Shown: piece after piece, positions 44,931-54,365 of the stretch
Layout of the letters: each line of letters starts with the position of its first letter
Numbering within the stretch: position 1 is the stretch's first letter
From: Deminuibacter sp966424055
GTDB lineage: Bacteria > Bacteroidota > Bacteroidia > Chitinophagales > Chitinophagaceae
Direction: 5' to 3'
DNA: 64,000 bases
Assembly (NCBI GenBank): GCA_966424055.1
Contig: CBJLMB010000015.1
Span: 1 to 64,000, forward strand
Translations under genes and position numbers: made by a program
Notes under the pieces: model-generated
Databases searched by the model: none
What the model was told of the DNA's origin: nothing
The model's input: only the letters and a program-made list of their open reading frames with translations

Positions 44931-45745
44931 TCAACCTCCCCTCCCTTCTTCACCCAATGCTGCATTTGTTTCCAGAAGGCATCATAACCTTCCCATAATT
45001 CAAAATTGATACCCCAGTGCGGTGCGGGATCTGAAGTGTATATCAGCATGCGTCCTTTACCGTAGGCGCCTGCTACCACCAGCGGATGGCCGGTTTCCTT
45101 TACCCTCACCAATACTTCGGCGCCTGGTTTTACCTTTACTTCATTGTAACCAAATATTGGTGGAAAAGAATGCCAGGGTAATCCTTTCACCGCGGGATGT
45201 TCGGGTGCCAGCACCTCTGCAGTATAGCCGGCAGAAGATTCCACAAGGTCTTCCGTGAGCATACATTCCACCGGCAGCATATCTGCCAGCAGGCTTCTAC
45301 CCCAGCCCGATCTGCCCTGTACACCGCTGAAAGAAAGCCAGCCGCCCAGCATCATCAGGCCGCCGCCTTTTTCCACCCAGTCTTTGATCAGTTGAAGCCT
45401 GTCGGGAAACGTTACCACATATTTTTCTCTTTTAGCCCTGTCAAAAAAGCTGGGGTATAAATGAAAGCAACGTGCTTCCACATCACTGATAATAAGACTT
45501 ACTACGGTATCCAGGTATTCTTCCAGTTTGCCTGGTGCCAAGCGGTACAGCTCCCAGTTGGCCATACTGGTAACAGAGGCCACGGGTTCCAGCGCTTCCA
45601 CCAAACGTTCGCCGTAAAAATGCAGGTCTGCATCTTTTGTTTCTGTGCCGAAAGGTGTTTCAATAAAAGTTGGTCCCAGGTGAAATACCCAGTCGCCCAG
45701 GTACAATACCTGTTCTGAAGTTGCGGTGCTAGTGTTTGTTCTCAT
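44915..45745 (-). CDS. GATase1-like (PF07090-type) protein
   Basis: A 276-residue protein of the glutamine-amidotransferase-like group often annotated as cytoplasmic protein. It has VLYLGDWVFHLGPTFIETPF, LIISDVEARCFHLYP, GGGLMMLGGWLSFSGVQGR and GKGRMLIYTSDPAPHWGINF. Function of the family is unknown; members are frequent next to sugar transporters. No signal peptide is seen. The final residues, EVEGLNG and the stop, are encoded by the GGTTGAATGGTTGA repeat, so the C-terminus was probably remodelled by repeat growth. It follows the symporter gene by 26 bases. Confidence 0.75.
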   Translation of the reverse strand: MRTNTSTATSEQVLYLGDWVFHLGPTFIETPFGTETKDADLHFYGERLVEALEPVASVTSMANWELYRLAPGKLEEYLDTVVSLIISDVEARCFHLYPSFFDRAKREKYVVTFPDRLQLIKDWVEKGGGLMMLGGWLSFSGVQGRSGWGRSLLADMLPVECMLTEDLVESSAGYTAEVLAPEHPAVKGLPWHSFPPIFGYNEVKVKPGAEVLVRVKETGHPLVVAGAYGKGRMLIYTSDPAPHWGINFELWEGYDAFWKQMQHWVKKGGEVEGLNG

Positions 45746-45771
45746 AACTTTTTTTCCGGTAAGTGAATAAA

Positions 45772-47649
45772 TTATTTTAATGATTTAAGCTGGCCGTTCT
45801 TCTGTTCATGCGGTATTGAAGCAGTTTTGTTCAGCAGTGTTGTATCGTTTTTTTCGCTGCGTGACGTTAAAAATGCCAGGAATGTTTTTGCGGTTTTACG
45901 AAATACAATAAAAAGCAAAATAGCCCCTGCCAGTTCAAGCGCTGCAGCTGTATAACGGCCAAACCAGGCCTCTGTCAATCCCTGTATCAAACAGGAGGTG
46001 GCGGTAAAGCCGGTCAGTGCAATACCCAGGCCACGCAGTATGGGTTTGATCTGCGGTTGTTGCGGCTGATCGCAGAACTGTATGCGGTAGGGTTTCCAGA
46101 AGCCGAGCGGACGGGCCCGCAGGTAGAAATGCTGCAGGATGCTTTCGGGATCGGGTTTTGTAAGCAATGCAACCATTATCCACAACACAGTGGTCAATGC
46201 CATCACCAGCAGGGTTTGCCACCACCAGGGTAGCAACAGTTTTTCTGCACCTGCCACGCCCAGCCAGCCCAGCAGCCTGGGGCCCAATACTACTACGCAA
46301 AAAATCAGTGCCCCACCAAAAGATGCCGCAATGCGGGCCGGGCCATTGAATCGCCACCACCACCATTGCGCCCAGTTGGCCGGCAGTTCTGCTGCACTCA
46401 GCTGCAGCATAAAAATGGCTACATCGGTAATAATACTGACATTAAATACCACTGCGATAGAAATAGCGATGATCAGGGCCATGCCCAGTTTACCGATCAG
46501 CATATAATGTTTTTCGCTGGCCTTGCGTACAAACCAGCGGCGGTAAATATCATTCACCAGTACCTGGCTGCCGAAATTGAGGTTATCACCCACCACTGAC
46601 ATGGTTGCTGCCATCATCGCAGCAACCAGCAATCCCATGGCACCTGCAGGCAATATGCTTTTCATCAGCCGGCCATATACCAGTTCCCTGTCGGCACCTG
46701 TATTACGCAATTCAGGCCATAATACTGTGGCGGAGATACAGGGTAAAGTAACCAGCAGTAGAAGCAGGAACATCGTTAACGCAGCAACCACATACATGGT
46801 GAGCGCTTCCGAAGGACTGCGTGTTGACAAAATACGTTGCCCTTCCATCGCACCGCCCATGGGTGCGGCATCACCGCCATACCCGATACTTTGACCAAAT
46901 AACCAGGCCATCGCGGCTGCCAGTGGAAATACCTCGTGCCTGGCGGGCGGTACCATCTGCAATACCTCGGGATGTGTAGCGCCCAGCGATTGCGACAATG
47001 TATGTGTCATAGCCACAGGGCCACCAAAATGCAGTAGTGTAAGTATGGCCAGCGTAACTGTTCCCACAAAAAAAATGCTCATCTGGATGAGGTTGGAAAT
47101 AACCACACCTTTATACCCTGAAAAGAATACAAACAGAAAAGAAACCGGTACAACAAGACAAAGTGTTTCCAGCTTGCTGAGCCCGAATGCAGGCCCCATG
47201 ATCTTGAAAGCAGCCAGCAGTGTAATGCCTGTCCAGGCAGGCATAGCGATCAATGATGTGCGGATGGCGATCCATAACCGCATAGCGGCTGCAGGCTTTG
47301 AAGGAAAGCGGAGATCATAAAATTCCAGCGAAGTAAACAGGTTCAGTCTTCGCCAGCATGCAGCGAACAATACTCCGCCAATAAACAATGCCAGTCCAAA
47401 CCTGCTCAGGTACCACCATGAAATAAAGGCGCCGGTCACTACTGCCAGCCCGCCATATCCTGTAGCTGCATCGGGACTTACCAGTGCAGCGGTATAAGAA
47501 ATACCATTCAGCCAGCCCGGTATCTTTCTTCCGCCGAGAAAAAAATTCTCCAGGTTTTTTGAAGCAAACCTCCGGTGCCAGAGCGACAGGGCGAACATCA
47601 GCAACAGGTAAACGATCACAATCCAAAGATCAAGCTGGTTCCATTTCAT
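45772..47649 (-). CDS. Sodium:solute symporter (SSS family)
   Basis: A 625-residue inner-membrane transporter with about 13-15 hydrophobic helices. The SSS hallmarks are the N-terminal WIVIVYLLLMFALSLW and NLENFFLGGRKIPGWLNG, SPDAATGYGGLAVVTGAF, FFSGYKGVVISNLIQMSIFF and MAATMSVVGDNLNFGSQVLV near the sodium-site region. The fold is that of sugar/sodium symporters (SGLT type). A hydrophilic C-terminal tail ends the protein. It lies 52 bases behind GH172 copy 4, so it probably imports the released monosaccharide or oligosaccharide, a second entry route beside FucP. Confidence 0.9.
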   Translation of the reverse strand: MKWNQLDLWIVIVYLLLMFALSLWHRRFASKNLENFFLGGRKIPGWLNGISYTAALVSPDAATGYGGLAVVTGAFISWWYLSRFGLALFIGGVLFAACWRRLNLFTSLEFYDLRFPSKPAAAMRLWIAIRTSLIAMPAWTGITLLAAFKIMGPAFGLSKLETLCLVVPVSFLFVFFSGYKGVVISNLIQMSIFFVGTVTLAILTLLHFGGPVAMTHTLSQSLGATHPEVLQMVPPARHEVFPLAAAMAWLFGQSIGYGGDAAPMGGAMEGQRILSTRSPSEALTMYVVAALTMFLLLLLVTLPCISATVLWPELRNTGADRELVYGRLMKSILPAGAMGLLVAAMMAATMSVVGDNLNFGSQVLVNDIYRRWFVRKASEKHYMLIGKLGMALIIAISIAVVFNVSIITDVAIFMLQLSAAELPANWAQWWWWRFNGPARIAASFGGALIFCVVVLGPRLLGWLGVAGAEKLLLPWWWQTLLVMALTTVLWIMVALLTKPDPESILQHFYLRARPLGFWKPYRIQFCDQPQQPQIKPILRGLGIALTGFTATSCLIQGLTEAWFGRYTAAALELAGAILLFIVFRKTAKTFLAFLTSRSEKNDTTLLNKTASIPHEQKNGQLKSLK

Positions 47650-47701
47650 ATATTCAATCAGTTATTTAATGCACATAAACAGGCTCCTGTTATTGGCCAC
47701 C

Positions 47702-48991
47702 TTATTCCACGCCTTTCAGCCTTTCTGCCAGAGGCGCCAGCGGGGGCAGGTTGCTTTCGGGCTTATCCAGGTAGAAATAGGCTGTGGCAGAATAATTATC
47801 CAGCCGGTAAAAATTTGTCCACTCATCTTTCGGAAAAGCATCATTAAAAATATCGGGATAGTGGTTGTTCTCCATTATTTTAACCAGCCCGTTTTTTGTC
47901 ATCACTGAAACGGGTTTTAGCTTTCCGCCAGCATGGGCAATTTCCCTTAGCTGGTCTCTTCCGCCTCCACCCATCTGCTGGATGGTAACACGGCATCCTG
48001 AATGGAAATAAACCGGGTCGGGAATATGGTACCGGTAAAATGCAAATTGTTTTTTTGCTTTATCTACTACCGGTGCACCCTGGTACAACTGTGCAAACGG
48101 GCCCAGGTTCCATGCAGAGCCGATATAATCTTCTGTACCCGTGCCCACCAGTGTAGGGTTGGCCTCATCGCCATCGAGGTACATTTTTACCTCTCCCTCA
48201 CCAAACCAGGTATCGCCATATACTTTATCAGCCACAATACTGATATTGGTGCCCAGGAAGCGGCCTTCACCATTCACTACCGGCAGTATGGCAAAATCAT
48301 CGCCCAGTTGTGTATGACTGCTGTTGCTCCAGTATGCATGGAAATAATGAATAGGTGCAGGATGCTTTTTTAATTTAGTCAGGTTGATATCATAAAACAA
48401 CAGCTGGTCTTCTTTTGATTCATTCACCAGTATTATCCTGGCCTGTTTGTTGAACGGCATAGGGATAAAACAGAGAAAAGATTTTCCTTCGGGGTTGGCG
48501 AACAATGCACTCTGGAAAGCAGCCGTACGGCCAAGCCCTATACCAAAAAAATCGCCCAGCGGTACTGATACTGCGGGTTTGGATGCACCATCCCAGTACA
48601 TCTCCAACCGGATGGCCCGGAGTGCTTCCGGTCTCCGGTCGATCACCGTCATCCAGATACGGTTGATCATGCCTGCACCTGTTGTCTCCAGCAGGGTGAT
48701 GCTACTACCTGCTTTCACCCATTCAGAAGCATGTCCTTTAGCGCCTTTGTTTTCCATCGCACCTTTTCCTTTTTCACCTTTGAGGTTCTCCAGACTGAAC
48801 CAGCGGGTATCCGCACCGGCAGGCACATCGTACAAAGCCTGTCCTTTACCCGTGTGCGGGCATAGCAGCAACAGCAAGATCACCGGTATAAAAAACCGGT
48901 AATCGTTGCTTATACTAAAAAACAATTGCAGGTATCGCTTGCAGGCCGTTGGAGAGGTTCTGTATCGTTTCATCAATCGTTGTTTTATCAT
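47702..48991 (-). CDS. GH172 (DUF2961) secreted glycosidase, copy 4
   Basis: A 429-residue GH172 protein. The ATG at 48991 follows the SusD stop with no gap, indicating translational coupling; a second ATG lies 18 bases further in. After a long basic n-region the signal core is FFIPVILLLLLCPHTGKG. Family segments: GAGMINRIWMTVID, LEMYWDGASKPAVSVPLGDF, CFIPMPFNKQARIIL, WFGEGEVKMYLDGDE and VGTGTEDYIGSAWN, with the two Glu 22 residues apart as in copy 1. It is the first enzyme behind SusC/SusD pair 3, which makes it the best guide to that pair's substrate. Confidence 0.9.
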   Translation of the reverse strand: MIKQRLMKRYRTSPTACKRYLQLFFSISNDYRFFIPVILLLLLCPHTGKGQALYDVPAGADTRWFSLENLKGEKGKGAMENKGAKGHASEWVKAGSSITLLETTGAGMINRIWMTVIDRRPEALRAIRLEMYWDGASKPAVSVPLGDFFGIGLGRTAAFQSALFANPEGKSFLCFIPMPFNKQARIILVNESKEDQLLFYDINLTKLKKHPAPIHYFHAYWSNSSHTQLGDDFAILPVVNGEGRFLGTNISIVADKVYGDTWFGEGEVKMYLDGDEANPTLVGTGTEDYIGSAWNLGPFAQLYQGAPVVDKAKKQFAFYRYHIPDPVYFHSGCRVTIQQMGGGGRDQLREIAHAGGKLKPVSVMTKNGLVKIMENNHYPDIFNDAFPKDEWTNFYRLDNYSATAYFYLDKPESNLPPLAPLAERLKGVE

Positions 48992-50803
48992 TTACCAGCC
49001 GGGGTTCTGCACCAGGTTGGGATTCTTATCTACTTCACGCTGCTGCATGGGCCACAGGTAATGCTTCTTTTCAAATACCCTTTTTTCAACAGGCACCCGT
49101 TTGAAGAATGCGGGATCTGTTTTGTTATCACCGGCAAGTATATTCAAACCGTAAATATTGGTATTATCTGTTTGCTCCGCAATCTTCCAGCGGTGACAAT
49201 CAAAATAGCGGTGTGCTTCAAAGGCAAGCTCTATACGGCGTTCATGATAAATGCGTGCACGCATATCATCTTTCGAAAGCCCGGGAGGCAGGTCGGGCAT
49301 ACCCGAACGTTCCCTGATCAGGTTTATATACTTGTACACATCCCCCACAGGACCTTGTGCTTCATTCAATGCTTCTGCATAATTCAGGTATTGTTCACCC
49401 AGGCGGAACAGTATCCAGGTGCGCAATATCGATTTAAGTGGCACCCAGGAAAAATCCGGATTGCATATTTTTTTAACGAGATACCCTGTTTTACTGCGGT
49501 TATTGGGGCCTGCACCCAATGCACCGTCGGCACCTTTGTTCCAGAACTCCAAACCATTGGTCCTGCTTTTCCATACTTCACCGGAGAATTGTATGCTCGC
49601 ATAAAAGCGGGGATCCCTGTTTACATACATATTGCTGGTACCTGCCACATACAGGTTACCAGGGCCAGGGGCACTGGTAAATCCTGTTTCTGTATAGCCT
49701 GAGGCAGGATTGATAATAGGTGAATGATCCACTGCATTGTATCCCAGAATGGGCTGTGTACCATTGCGCATTTCATAATCATCCACCAGGTCCTGCGTAG
49801 GTGCATTCAGCGTAAATCCCTGCAGGCTTCTTGGTTCACAATATACATCATGATCATTAAAATAGCCTACATTCTTTGAGAACAATGCTTCTTTGTTGTT
49901 ATTGACATAAAAGAGCTCCTGGTAATTCTTCACAGGATCATTGGTGGCCGATGTATACAGGCCATGCCCCACCGATGTAGCCTGGTCAATACAGGCTTTG
50001 GCTGCATCAGCCGCCAGCTGCCAGCGGTTGGCATCATAATCAGGAAATAAACGGATGCCCATTTTATCTTTTACACCTTTGTAATCAGGATTGCCATTCC
50101 ATAGCGGACTGGCCATGTACAGCAGTGTTCTTGCTTTCAGGGCAAGACATACTGATTTTGCCGGCCGGCCGTACTCGGTTACATCGGTGATCCTGTCTGG
50201 CAACAGGTTTGCAGCTTTATCACATTCAGCTGCGATGAACGACACGCAGGAATCGATCGGATTACGCCTTACTTTGGCAAAGTCTGCATTCAGGGGAACA
50301 GTATGATCGGTAATGGGCACCGGTCCATACACCCTGATCAGCAGGAAGTGAAAATAAGCACGCAGAAAAATTGCTTCGCCCTTCATCCTGCTTTTCATGG
50401 CAGCGGTGAAAATATTGTCCAGCGGCACTTTATCGATGTTCTCAATAAAAATATTGGCCTTGCGTATACCAACATAATTGGATGTCCAGGGGTCTACAGT
50501 GTACGAACTTGGATTCCAGGAACCACTGTTCATATTGTTGCTGAACGATGGGCCATAAAACTGATCCATTTCATCAGAGGCACCTACAAAGGGATCACCG
50601 TTCTGGTCATTGTCAACCCACCTGTTTTCCACAGGCAGTGAAACATAAATATTGGTGAGGAAATTCTGCGCATAATCCCTGTTCTGGAATACCTGGTCTA
50701 TGGTGAGATCATTATCCGGCGCTTTGTCCAGAAAATCTTTTTTACAGGATATCCCCGCCAGCAGAAAAACCAAAACAAAAAATAAATTGATATGCTGTTT
50801 CAT
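48992..50803 (-). CDS. SusD-family surface glycan-binding lipoprotein (pair 3)
   Basis: A 603-residue SusD/RagB lipoprotein; the ATG at 50803 gives MKQHINLFFVLVFLLAGISC with the lipobox Cys at about residue 20. It has KKDFLDKAPDNDLTIDQVF at the N-terminus, MKGEAIFLRAYFHFLLIRVYG and the C-terminal HYLWPMQQREVDKNPNLVQ and NPGW. It is a close paralogue of the SusD at 2877-4676, with similar length and the same KVPLD, SGSW and NYAEALNE segments. It starts 20 bases after the SusC stop and is directly coupled to GH172 copy 4. Confidence 0.95.
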   Translation of the reverse strand: MKQHINLFFVLVFLLAGISCKKDFLDKAPDNDLTIDQVFQNRDYAQNFLTNIYVSLPVENRWVDNDQNGDPFVGASDEMDQFYGPSFSNNMNSGSWNPSSYTVDPWTSNYVGIRKANIFIENIDKVPLDNIFTAAMKSRMKGEAIFLRAYFHFLLIRVYGPVPITDHTVPLNADFAKVRRNPIDSCVSFIAAECDKAANLLPDRITDVTEYGRPAKSVCLALKARTLLYMASPLWNGNPDYKGVKDKMGIRLFPDYDANRWQLAADAAKACIDQATSVGHGLYTSATNDPVKNYQELFYVNNNKEALFSKNVGYFNDHDVYCEPRSLQGFTLNAPTQDLVDDYEMRNGTQPILGYNAVDHSPIINPASGYTETGFTSAPGPGNLYVAGTSNMYVNRDPRFYASIQFSGEVWKSRTNGLEFWNKGADGALGAGPNNRSKTGYLVKKICNPDFSWVPLKSILRTWILFRLGEQYLNYAEALNEAQGPVGDVYKYINLIRERSGMPDLPPGLSKDDMRARIYHERRIELAFEAHRYFDCHRWKIAEQTDNTNIYGLNILAGDNKTDPAFFKRVPVEKRVFEKKHYLWPMQQREVDKNPNLVQNPGW

Positions 50804-50823
50804 GAGATACATTTTAGGTAGAA

Positions 50824-53800
50824 TTAAAAATTAACCTGTGCGCCAAAGTTGATGTTCCGCTGTAGCGGGTAAGCAAAGCTGCCATCCCCCTGCCCGCTTT
50901 CGGGGTTAACAATTTTAATATGATCCCATATAGCCAGGTTGGTACCGTTGATAAATACGCGGATATTCTTGATATGTATCCGTTGCATTACTTTCTGCGA
51001 CAGTGTATACCCGATCTCCGCTGATTTCAGCCGCAGGTAATTGCCGTTTCTCATGTACAGCGAGTTCACCACGTAATTATTGGTATTCTTTATATTGAGC
51101 ACTTCAGGATAGGCTGCACGGCTGTTATCGGCTCCCGGTATCCAGCGGTGATCATAATATTCACGCAACACATTGTACTGCCCCACACCATCGGTAAACG
51201 CCACCAGCGCACGGTCGCTGCCCATGAACAAACTTGAATTGGCCGCACCGGTAAAAAACACGCTCAGGTCAAAACCTTTGTATGCAATGGTTCCGCCATA
51301 ACCATACATGATTTCAGGTGTGGTGGGATAACCTAGCCAGGTTTGATCGTTCACATCAATTACACCGTCGCCATTCAGGTCTTTGTATTTAATATCGCCG
51401 GGACGTATCACCGACTGCAATGCTGTTTGTGAAGGGCTTTTGTTAATATCGTCCTGGTCTTTGAACAAGCCAAGGGCTATATAGCCATAGTTTTTATCAA
51501 TGCTCTGGCCTCTCGAATTCTGGTAAGCATATGGTTTTAAAGGAGAATCATCTTCAATGATCTTATTCCGCGCAAAACTGAAATTACCCTGTATGGAATA
51601 ATAGAACCCGCCTTTGGTGGTATTCCTTATCTGCAGTGTTCCTTCAACACCCCTGTTATTCAGTTTGCCCAGGTTGGCAAAAGGTATGGTAGAAGGAATA
51701 TAGCCTGCTGAAATAGGCACCTGCTGCCGCTGCAGCAATATATTAGAGCGGCGTTCATTGAACAGATCTGCCTGCAGCGATACTTTGCCATTCCACAATT
51801 CCAGCTCCAGCCCCAGGTCAGCTTTCTTTGCACGCTCCCAGGTAATATCCGGGTTGCCGATCAGGCTTTCGGCAAAAGCGCCATAAGGATATCCTTCTGA
51901 TGAACCAAAGGGATAATTGCTTGCAGTGGTATTAATGGTTGTAAGAAACAAGAACCTGTTGCCGCCGATCTGGTCATTACCTACCTGGCCGTATGATCCG
52001 CGCAGCTTCAGCAGCGTAAACGTTTTGCTTTTCCAGAATTTTTCATGCGAAATGATCCAGCCCGCAGATACAGAAGGAAAAAAACCATAACGCTTGTTCT
52101 TGGCAAAATTCTCCGACCCGTTATATCCCATATCCGATTCAATCAAATACCTGGAAGCAAAATCATAAGTTATACGGGCAGCGAGCCCCTGGCTTCTGTA
52201 CGGGATATTACCGATGGAACTACCTGCTGTAAGATCAACAAATTCCCGCCTGTTGCCCAGGATCATTGCGCCTACACGGTGTTGCCCGAATGCCCGGTCG
52301 TAATTGATGGAAGTTTGTAAATAGTACGCCCTGCTGGAAATGGAAGCAATATTGTACACCAGTGCACTACCAGGGTTGGCAACCACATACTGATCGTTAC
52401 CGCTTGCATCTTTACCCAGGTACTGAAATGTTTTGGGTGTACGGTAACGGCTGTTGGTCAGTAAGCCGTAATAGTCATAGGCATACAGTCCATTGACAGA
52501 CAAACCTGGTGTAACAAGCCTGGACAAATCCCATTTCACACCCAGCGAGCTTTGAATGGTATTGTTAGACACCGTTCTGTAGCCCTGTTGCGTGGACGTT
52601 GCAAAAGGATTGATCGCCAGCACGGTTCCCTTACCCGGAACAGTGCCATCGGGGTTTTTAACCGGGTAGGCATTGTTCGGCGTCCAGCGCAGGGCATTGA
52701 AAATTTCCACTGCATTGGAACGTGCATCCTGGGCAGCAGTTCCCGGCATGATCCTGTTTTGTATAATACCGCCTACATTCAGCGATACCACCAGGTTGCT
52801 GGTTAGGTTTACATCTATATTCGAACGGAAATTATACCGTTTTAAATTACTGTTGGTATGGTAAGGCACCGTAGGATCTTCCTTGTAAAGCCCTCCCTGC
52901 ACGGTATAACCCAGGTTGGCAAAATACCGGATCACTTTATTGCCGCCATTAAAGCTGAGGTTGTTGATAGACTGGAATGTTTTTTTCTTCAGTACCACAT
53001 CTACCCAGTCTACATCAGGATATAAATAAGGGTCTGAATGATCCTTGTATTTCTGTAACTGATCCTGTGTAAAAAAAGGAGCATTGACACCGCCATTGGT
53101 ATTGGCTTCATTGGCCAGCACACCGTATTCATAACTGTTGATGTATTTGGGCAGCCGGAGCGCAGTTAAAGAGGCATTCTCTGTTCTGAAGATCACCTTT
53201 ACGGGTGCATCCACTCCTCTTTTGGTGGTGATAAGCACTACGCCATTGGCACCTCTTACACCATACACGGCTGTGGCGGATGCATCTTTGAGAATGGAGA
53301 AAGTTTCTATTTCCTGCACATTGATATTGTTCATGTCGCGTTCCACACCATCTACCAGTATCAGTGGCGCCCTTGAACCCGTACCGAATGTACCAAAGCC
53401 ACGTATATACACATTCGCTGCATCAAACCCGGGTTCGCCGGAGCTTTGCTTGGTAATAATACCCGGCAGCCTGCCGCCGATGGCATTGGATAAAGAAGGT
53501 GTGGAGAAGGTTTGCACATCGGTCATCTTCACCGTTGAAATAGCGCCGGTCACTGAAATTTTCTTCTGCGTACCATAGCCGACAACAATTACATCATTCA
53601 GTCCGTTGGTGCCGGGCTCCAGTTGAATGGTGGTATTGTGCACTTCCGGTGCACGAAAGGTTCTGGTTTTATAACCTGTATAAGAGAAGATCAAAGAATC
53701 TTCGGGGGTATGGAATGTTATCGAAAAACGGCCCTGTCCATCTGTAGCTCTGGCAATACCCGTGCCTTTAACAGTTACAGATACACCGGGCAGTGGTACA

Positions 53801-53943
53801 CCTTTTTCATCGGTCACCTTGCCGGTAGCAGTGAACCCGGCCGCCGTTTGCTGGGCATGAATAGCAATAATAGGGTAAGCGGTAAACAGCAGTAGCACAA
53901 ACACACCCTTCATTACATACGCAATTAAAGCATGTTGTTTCAT
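50824..53943 (-). CDS. SusC/RagA-family TonB-dependent outer-membrane transporter (pair 3)
   Basis: A 1039-residue SusC-type importer. Signal peptide, then a carboxypeptidase-like domain (GKVTDEKGVPLPGVSVTVKG), the plug signature VVGYGTQKKISVTGAIS, LSNAIGGRLPGIITKQSSGE and a barrel ending NINFGAQVNF. It is a close paralogue of the SusC at 4723-7833, which carries the identical VGYGTQKKISVTGAIS and very similar downstream plug sequence, pointing to duplication of a SusC/SusD pair inside this region. It is divergent from the hisD paralogue, with 422 bases between. Confidence 0.96.
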   Translation of the reverse strand: MKQHALIAYVMKGVFVLLLFTAYPIIAIHAQQTAAGFTATGKVTDEKGVPLPGVSVTVKGTGIARATDGQGRFSITFHTPEDSLIFSYTGYKTRTFRAPEVHNTTIQLEPGTNGLNDVIVVGYGTQKKISVTGAISTVKMTDVQTFSTPSLSNAIGGRLPGIITKQSSGEPGFDAANVYIRGFGTFGTGSRAPLILVDGVERDMNNINVQEIETFSILKDASATAVYGVRGANGVVLITTKRGVDAPVKVIFRTENASLTALRLPKYINSYEYGVLANEANTNGGVNAPFFTQDQLQKYKDHSDPYLYPDVDWVDVVLKKKTFQSINNLSFNGGNKVIRYFANLGYTVQGGLYKEDPTVPYHTNSNLKRYNFRSNIDVNLTSNLVVSLNVGGIIQNRIMPGTAAQDARSNAVEIFNALRWTPNNAYPVKNPDGTVPGKGTVLAINPFATSTQQGYRTVSNNTIQSSLGVKWDLSRLVTPGLSVNGLYAYDYYGLLTNSRYRTPKTFQYLGKDASGNDQYVVANPGSALVYNIASISSRAYYLQTSINYDRAFGQHRVGAMILGNRREFVDLTAGSSIGNIPYRSQGLAARITYDFASRYLIESDMGYNGSENFAKNKRYGFFPSVSAGWIISHEKFWKSKTFTLLKLRGSYGQVGNDQIGGNRFLFLTTINTTASNYPFGSSEGYPYGAFAESLIGNPDITWERAKKADLGLELELWNGKVSLQADLFNERRSNILLQRQQVPISAGYIPSTIPFANLGKLNNRGVEGTLQIRNTTKGGFYYSIQGNFSFARNKIIEDDSPLKPYAYQNSRGQSIDKNYGYIALGLFKDQDDINKSPSQTALQSVIRPGDIKYKDLNGDGVIDVNDQTWLGYPTTPEIMYGYGGTIAYKGFDLSVFFTGAANSSLFMGSDRALVAFTDGVGQYNVLREYYDHRWIPGADNSRAAYPEVLNIKNTNNYVVNSLYMRNGNYLRLKSAEIGYTLSQKVMQRIHIKNIRVFINGTNLAIWDHIKIVNPESGQGDGSFAYPLQRNINFGAQVNF

Positions 53944-54244
53944 GGAAGTAATGTTTGAGAAATTAAATAATAAGGCATACAGCCTGTGTGCTCATTCCAT
54001 TAGCTTCCTAACCATAGTTATCGTGTTGCATAGCAAAAATCTTAAGCAGTGATGAAATGGGTTTTGGCAAAAGCAGTGGTTTCCGCTTGTATAGAACAAA
54101 CGGCCACCGGCAGGTAAATGACCTGCTTATTTATAACCAGCACAGTTCCGGGCTATGGGCATTTCCAGGGATGAAGCAGTTTTTTCTAAGCAATCGTTCA
54201 AGCAGATCCGGCCAAAGATGTTTTGTTTAGGTTTTTGAATATTT
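53944..54244. other. Divergent intergenic region before SusC pair 3
   Basis: About 300 bases upstream of the SusC start without any gene. No TAnnTTTG box reading toward SusC was found, and neither palindrome family (TTAAACGTTTAA or ATGAATACGTATTCAT) occurs here, so how SusC pair 3 is controlled remains open. It borders the hisD operator region. Confidence 0.5.
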
Positions 54245-54260
54245 ATGAATACGTATTCAT
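54245..54260. promoter_or_regulatory. Distal LacI-type operator of the hisD-lacI unit
   Basis: Perfect 16-bp palindrome ATGAATACGTATTCAT with a central CG. A near copy lies 86 bases downstream, overlapping the promoter, a layout that would allow repressor looping. The neighbouring LacI regulator at 55706 is the natural candidate binder. Confidence 0.7.
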
Positions 54261-54330
54261 TATTTATTTCCGCTAAGTTTATTAATTTATTTTAATAAAC
54301 AAAAATTATTGAAAAATATTTTTCATTTAT

Positions 54331-54346
54331 TTGCATACGTATTCAT
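54331..54346. promoter_or_regulatory. Proximal LacI-type operator overlapping the hisD promoter
   Basis: TTGCATACGTATTCAT matches the distal palindrome at 14 of 16 positions. It starts one base into a TTTG (54330-54333), part of TTTATTTG, a 7-of-8 match to the -7 box, and ends 19 bases before the hisD start codon. Binding here would block transcription start. Confidence 0.65.
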
Positions 54347-54365
54347 AAACATAAAAACAAACACC

